The notes beneath the pieces are model-generated. The model saw only the letters and a list, made by a program, of their open reading frames with translations, was not told the origin of the DNA and made no database searches. Below, piece after piece: positions 6,640 to 9,627 of a DNA stretch of 9,627 nt. The translations under genes and the position numbers were made by a program. Numbering within the stretch: position 1 is the stretch's first letter; each line of letters opens with the position of its first letter. Source of the stretch: a bacterium (lineage in GTDB: Bacteria; Gemmatimonadota; Gemmatimonadetes; Gemmatimonadales; Gemmatimonadaceae); the NCBI GenBank assembly GCA_021802745.1, contig JAJZRK010000128.1:1-9627 (forward strand), given 5' to 3'.

Positions 6640-7538
6640 CAGTCACTCTCCATGAGATCGAGCACGCGCGCGTCGGCCCGTTCTTCGCGCGTCAGTTCGT
6701 TCAGCGATCCGCTGCGGAAGCCGCGCAAGTCCAGTTCGACGCGCGCGAAGCCGGCGGCTTGCACCGCCCCGCGAACTGCGGGCCGCTGGGCCGGCGCGCC
6801 CCAGCGCTCCATCTGGTCGTAGTCCAGCTCCAGGCGCGCCGTCTCGCCGTGGAACCGCACGCGCAGGTTGCCCGTGACCCCAAGGGCACGCAGCGCCCGC
6901 TCGGCGTTCTCCACCTTTCGAAGGCGCAGCGGCGTCACCTCGGTGCCGTGCGGCAACCGCGACGAGAGGCACGGCGAGGCCGGCTGGTCCCAGGTGGGAA
7001 TGCCGCGACGGCGCGAGAGCGCGCGGATGTCCTGCTTGGAGAACTTCAGTTCCTGCAGCGGCGACTTCACGCCTGCCTCGCGGCCGGCCTGCGCCCCGGG
7101 GCGAAAGTCGGCCGTGTCATCGTCGTTGCTGCCGTCCACGATCACGGCGATGCCGCGCTCGCGGGCGATGGGCACCAGCTTGCCCCACAGTTCGGTCTTG
7201 CAGTAGTAGCAGCGATTCACCGGATTGGCGGCGTAGCGCGGATCGCTCATCTCGTCGGTGTCAAGCTCGAGCACCGGCACGCCAAACTCGTCCGCCACCT
7301 GCCGCGCCCGCGTCCACTGCTCCAGCGGATACGAGGCGCTGCGCCCGATCACCGCCAGCACGTGCGACGCCCCCACCGCCTCGAGTGCCACGCACGCGAG
7401 GTAGGCGGAATCAATGCCGCCCGAGTAGCCGATCAGCACGGAACCATGCTGCCGGAACCACTCGAGCAACCGCCCTTCCTTGTCGAGGAGCAGGGATGGT
7501 GCGGTCGTGAGGTCGGTGGAGTCGCGGTCCGTATCCAT
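6639..7538 (-). CDS. larE: LarE-like ATP-dependent sulfur transferase (PP-loop)
   Basis: This 299-residue protein matches the length and motifs of LarE, which adenylates and thiolates the pyridinium dicarboxylate precursor of the nickel-pincer nucleotide cofactor. The PP-loop SGGIDS is at 39-44. NRCYYCKTELW holds Cys110 and Cys113, and ASPCLSSRLPHG holds Cys190, the position of the sacrificial cysteine in Lactobacillus LarE. Having all three cysteines fits the LarE type reported to bind a [4Fe-4S] cluster instead of sacrificing a protein cysteine; this is inferred from sequence alone. ATG 7536-7538 is preferred: a longer frame to 7682 reads low-complexity residues encoded by palindrome E2. 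No Shine-Dalgarno is visible before it. It heads the set that continues with the anchored protein, the response regulator and the small membrane protein. No larA, larB or larC is seen, so the protein may serve a distant lar locus or another thiolation reaction. Confidence 0.9.
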   Translation of the reverse strand: MDTDRDSTDLTTAPSLLLDKEGRLLEWFRQHGSVLIGYSGGIDSAYLACVALEAVGASHVLAVIGRSASYPLEQWTRARQVADEFGVPVLELDTDEMSDPRYAANPVNRCYYCKTELWGKLVPIARERGIAVIVDGSNDDDTADFRPGAQAGREAGVKSPLQELKFSKQDIRALSRRRGIPTWDQPASPCLSSRLPHGTEVTPLRLRKVENAERALRALGVTGNLRVRFHGETARLELDYDQMERWGAPAQRPAVRGAVQAAGFARVELDLRGFRSGSLNELTREERADARVLDLMESD

Positions 7539-7604
7539 AGTGAATGAAAGGTACTGTCCACTATTACGGACGGGAGGAACAAAAGTGCCAATTCTGGGGC
7601 GAGA

Positions 7605-7722
7605 GGAGGAGTGCGGGGGCTTCGGAGGGGGAAGAGTGGAGAAAGGTGGGAGGAGATGGGAGGCCTCATCTCCCACTCTCATCCCTACACTCCTCCCCCT
7701 CCCTTAACCCCTGCACCCCTCC
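7605..7722. repeat. Palindromic element E2
   Basis: This is an imperfect inverted repeat of about 118 bases. A purine-rich left arm starts GGAGGAGTGCGGGG at 7605 and a pyrimidine-rich right arm ends CCCCTGCACCCCTCC at 7722, with AGGCCT (7661-7666) exactly at the centre. The inner part GAGATGGGAGG/CCTCATCTC also pairs with a small bulge. It ends on the base before the methyltransferase stop codon (7723) and fills most of the gap before larE (start 7538). It could act as a transcription terminator or a mobile palindrome; the sequence alone does not separate these. Confidence 0.85.
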
Positions 7723-8574
7723 TCACCCCCGCTCCATCACCACCACTCCCGCCATGCGCGCCGATTCCTCGCGCTGCCGTCTGGTCGAGAGTTTCCCGAT
7801 GAGGTTCCACAGCCACGCCCCGCGCATCGTGCGATTGAGTCGGAAGCTCTCGTGCCAGCTCGACCGGAACTCCCGCTCCAGCCAGCCCGCGCGTGCGAAG
7901 AAAGCGGTCCCCTCCGCCGGGGCGAACTGGAACGGCGCCTTCCCCTGCGCGGCGGCCTTTCCCCACGAGCGCAGCATCCACTTGAGCAGGCGCGGGCTGG
8001 CGAGGTCAATCATCCACCAGCGGAAACTCGCGTGCGCGCCAAGGTCGGCGGAGAGCGACGCGACATCGTCCGTGGCGAGGTAGATGAGCAGGCCTTCGGC
8101 GATGACGAAGACGCGCCGATGCTGCTGCGCCACCCGCGAGAACAGCTCGCGGCGCACCGCCGCGTTCGACAAGTCGGCCGCGGCCCGTTCGTACTGGCAG
8201 CTCGCCTGCCCGTCCTTGAGCACCGTCCACTTGTAGTCGAGCACGTCCTCGAAATCCACGTCCACCCAGTGCAGCGCCGGCGGGAGCGACAGGCGGAACG
8301 GCCGCGCGTCGAGCCCCGCCGCGAGGTTGAGCACGCAGTCCACGCCGTCGTCCCGCACGTGCCGCATCAAGATCTCGTCCATCACGGCGGTGCGCACGAT
8401 CATGGACCAGGCCGCGTGCACGCCGTTCTTCATGGTGCGCACGATCTCCTCGCCGCGCGCGCCGGCGAGTCGTCGAGCGAACGGATCATGGAACAGCGCG
8501 TCAGGGCGCTCCGTCTCCATGGCGCGGTAGACGGCAACCCAGCGGGCGGTGTCGGAGATGTGCGTGATAGGCAT
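7723..8574 (-). CDS. SAM-dependent O-methyltransferase, LCM/TIGR00027 type
   Basis: This 283-residue protein resembles the leucine carboxyl methyltransferase/PPM-like class I methyltransferases often annotated as TIGR00027. The N-terminal signature is TARWVAVYRAME then RPDALFHDPFARRLAG (9-38). The SAM-binding motif I is VLNLAAGLDARPFRL (81-95), followed by WVDVDFEDVLDYK (103-115), where the acidic residue after strand 2 contacts SAM, and IAEGLLIYL (158-166). Family members methylate carboxylate or hydroxyl groups on diverse small molecules; the substrate here is unknown. ATG 8572-8574 is chosen because the conserved N-terminus starts there and GGAG lies nine bases upstream. Longer frames to 8590 or 8697 read into palindrome E3 and look unlike protein. 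The gene is bracketed by palindromes E2 and E3. Confidence 0.92.
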   Translation of the reverse strand: MPITHISDTARWVAVYRAMETERPDALFHDPFARRLAGARGEEIVRTMKNGVHAAWSMIVRTAVMDEILMRHVRDDGVDCVLNLAAGLDARPFRLSLPPALHWVDVDFEDVLDYKWTVLKDGQASCQYERAAADLSNAAVRRELFSRVAQQHRRVFVIAEGLLIYLATDDVASLSADLGAHASFRWWMIDLASPRLLKWMLRSWGKAAAQGKAPFQFAPAEGTAFFARAGWLEREFRSSWHESFRLNRTMRGAWLWNLIGKLSTRRQREESARMAGVVVMERG

Positions 8575-8605
8575 TGAGGGGGGCTCCATATCGGTTGGGG
8601 TGCGA

Positions 8606-8729
8606 GGAGGAGTGCAGCGGCTTAGGAGGAGAGAGGAGTGGAGCGCGGAGGTAGGAGCAATCAGGCCTGCCTCACCGCCCCTCTCTCCTCTCTCCACTCC
8701 TCTCTCCTTCCAAACCCCTGCACTCCTCC
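8606..8729. repeat. Palindromic element E3
   Basis: This is an imperfect inverted repeat of about 124 bases. The outer 50 bases of each arm (8606-8655 and 8680-8729) pair at about 84 percent by eye, starting GGAGGAGTGCAG on the left and ending CTGCACTCCTCC on the right. The exact palindrome CAGGCCTG (8662-8669) is near the centre. The left arm is almost all purine and the right almost all pyrimidine. The right end is one base from the amidohydrolase stop codon (8731), and the left end is about 30 bases from the methyltransferase start. Confidence 0.9.
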
Positions 8730-8730
8730 C

Positions 8731-9627
8731 CTACCGTCGGTAACCCGGCCCGCGCACAACTTGCCCCGGCTTCGCCCCCGTATGCCTGCCGTCCCGCACC
8801 ACCGCCACGCCGTTGACAAAGACATCCTTCATCCCCGTCGAGAGCTGGTGCGGTTTCTCGAAGGTCGCGTTGTCAATGATCGTGTTCGGGTCGAACACCA
8901 CGAGGTCGGCCTTGAGGCCGGGCTTGATGACGCCGCGGTCGTGAATCTGCAGGCGCGTGGCAACCGCGGATGACGCCTTGCGCACGGCGTCCTCGAGCGG
9001 CGTCACCTGCTCGGCGCGCACGTACTTGCCGAGCAGGCGCGGGACGTTGCCGTAGGCGCGCGGATGCACCATGCCGCGGGCGCGCGCGGGATCCTGCGCG
9101 CTGGCATCGGTGCCGAACTTCATCCACGGCAGGCGAATCTGCTTCTGGATGTTCTCCTCGCTCATCAGGAACAGGATTTCGCTGAGTCCAAGGTTCTCTG
9201 CGATGTTGAGGTCAATGATCACCTCGGCCCAGTCCTTGTTCATCGCCGCGGCGATCTCGCTCAGCCGCTTCCCCTCGAACTGCTGGTACTCCGGCTTCTT
9301 GAAGCCCACCACCATCACGTTGGGCGGTGTGGCCGCCTCGCAGAGATTCTCGTAGCCCGCGTCGCGCGCGTGGATCTCCGCGATCATCGTCGCGCGCAGC
9401 GCCGGGTTCCTGAGGTTGTCCATCAGCTTGCCGTCGGCCGCGTACTTGGGCGGGATGCAGCTCGCGAACGAGTTGCCGCCGGCCGGATACAGGTACATGT
9501 CGGCCTGCACGTCCTGGCCGGCGGCGCGTGCGCTGTCAATCTTCGCGATCGCCACGGCCAGCTTGGGCCAGTTGCGGACGCCCGCCGCTTTCAGATGGTA
9601 GATTTCAACGGGAACCGCCGCCTGCCG
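8731..9627 (-). CDS. D-aminoacylase / N-acyl-D-amino-acid deacylase family amidohydrolase (partial, N-terminus outside window)
   Basis: The visible 298 residues are the C-terminal part of a metal-dependent amidohydrolase. The frame is open to the right edge, so the start lies beyond 9627; the GTG at 9555 is internal. Family signatures are clear: VEIYHLKAAG with metal-ligand candidate His11 of the fragment, then NWPK, ADMYLYPAGGNS (42-53), FGTDASA with catalytic or metal Asp174, and GMVHPRAYG with His188. The C-terminal beta-sandwich has the usual IKPGLKADLVVFDPNTI and VFVNGVAVVRDGRHTGAKPG. The family removes acyl groups from N-acyl-D-amino acids or related amides, and many members are secreted or periplasmic. 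Whether this one has a signal peptide cannot be seen. The stop TAG (8731-8733) is followed by palindrome E3, and the methyltransferase follows on the same strand. Confidence 0.93.
   Translation of the reverse strand, partial: RQAAVPVEIYHLKAAGVRNWPKLAVAIAKIDSARAAGQDVQADMYLYPAGGNSFASCIPPKYAADGKLMDNLRNPALRATMIAEIHARDAGYENLCEAATPPNVMVVGFKKPEYQQFEGKRLSEIAAAMNKDWAEVIIDLNIAENLGLSEILFLMSEENIQKQIRLPWMKFGTDASAQDPARARGMVHPRAYGNVPRLLGKYVRAEQVTPLEDAVRKASSAVATRLQIHDRGVIKPGLKADLVVFDPNTIIDNATFEKPHQLSTGMKDVFVNGVAVVRDGRHTGAKPGQVVRGPGYRR

Noticed and set aside
7539..7682. N-terminal extension of larE by 48 residues
   Set aside because: It reads Pro/Ser-rich sequence out of palindrome E2, and the conserved protein starts after ATG 7536-7538.
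8575..8697. N-terminal extension of the methyltransferase by 41 residues
   Set aside because: It is encoded by palindrome E3. The family N-terminus begins at the internal ATG, which has a GGAG upstream.
7605..8729. Integron attC sites
   Set aside because: The palindromes follow ORF stops as attC sites do, but no GTTRRRY/RYYYAAC core pair was found at the ends, and there is no integrase in the window.

Overview
The window is high-GC bacterial chromosomal DNA carrying nine protein genes, seven of them on the minus strand. The last gene runs off the right edge. Three things point to a soil-type Gemmatimonadota or a similar high-GC phylum: a BlaI repressor coupled to an M56 peptidase with a TonB C-terminal domain, acidic DTT-rich linkers, and a mix of housekeeping-like accessory enzymes. 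This placement is an inference from gene style, not from a marker gene. No rRNA, tRNA, transposase, integrase, phage gene or CRISPR array is visible.

Layout. Bases 1-77 hold the visible half of a palindromic repeat (E1). At 78-1559 (-) is an intact aldehyde dehydrogenase. The 340-base divergent gap 1560-1899 holds a heptamer tandem array next to the dehydrogenase start, then a well-defined control region: two near-identical 17-base operators in inverted orientation around a TTGACA box. From 1900 to 3911 (+) runs the only plus-strand unit, blaI-like repressor then M56-TonB membrane protein, overlapping by 4 bases (ATGA). It is followed by a degenerate 20-base tandem repeat, a strong hairpin terminator (3988-4017) and a second heptamer array in the opposite orientation (4051-4141).

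From the right edge leftward, all on the minus strand, are a D-aminoacylase-type amidohydrolase (partial, 8731-9627), palindrome E3, an LCM/TIGR00027-type SAM methyltransferase (7723-8574), palindrome E2, and a compact four-gene set: larE-like sulfur transferase (6639-7538), a membrane-anchored protein of unknown function (5983-6639), an NtrC-type sigma-54 response regulator (4581-5945) and a small three-helix membrane protein (4138-4584). Starts and stops in this set overlap or nearly touch, so it is probably one operon.

How the genes work together. The BlaI/M56 pair should be an autoregulated signalling unit, with the repressor binding the two operators and the membrane peptidase relieving repression. 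The periplasmic end of the peptidase is TonB-like rather than a beta-lactam-binding domain, so the stimulus is probably not simply a beta-lactam. The response regulator has no histidine kinase in the window. LarE has no LarA, LarB or LarC partner here.

The most unusual content is in the gaps. One is a family of about 120-base palindromes centred on GGCC and placed 0-5 bases after minus-strand stop codons (two complete copies and one half). The other is a pair of inverted heptamer arrays, unit GTNGACG, bracketing the BlaI-M56 unit.
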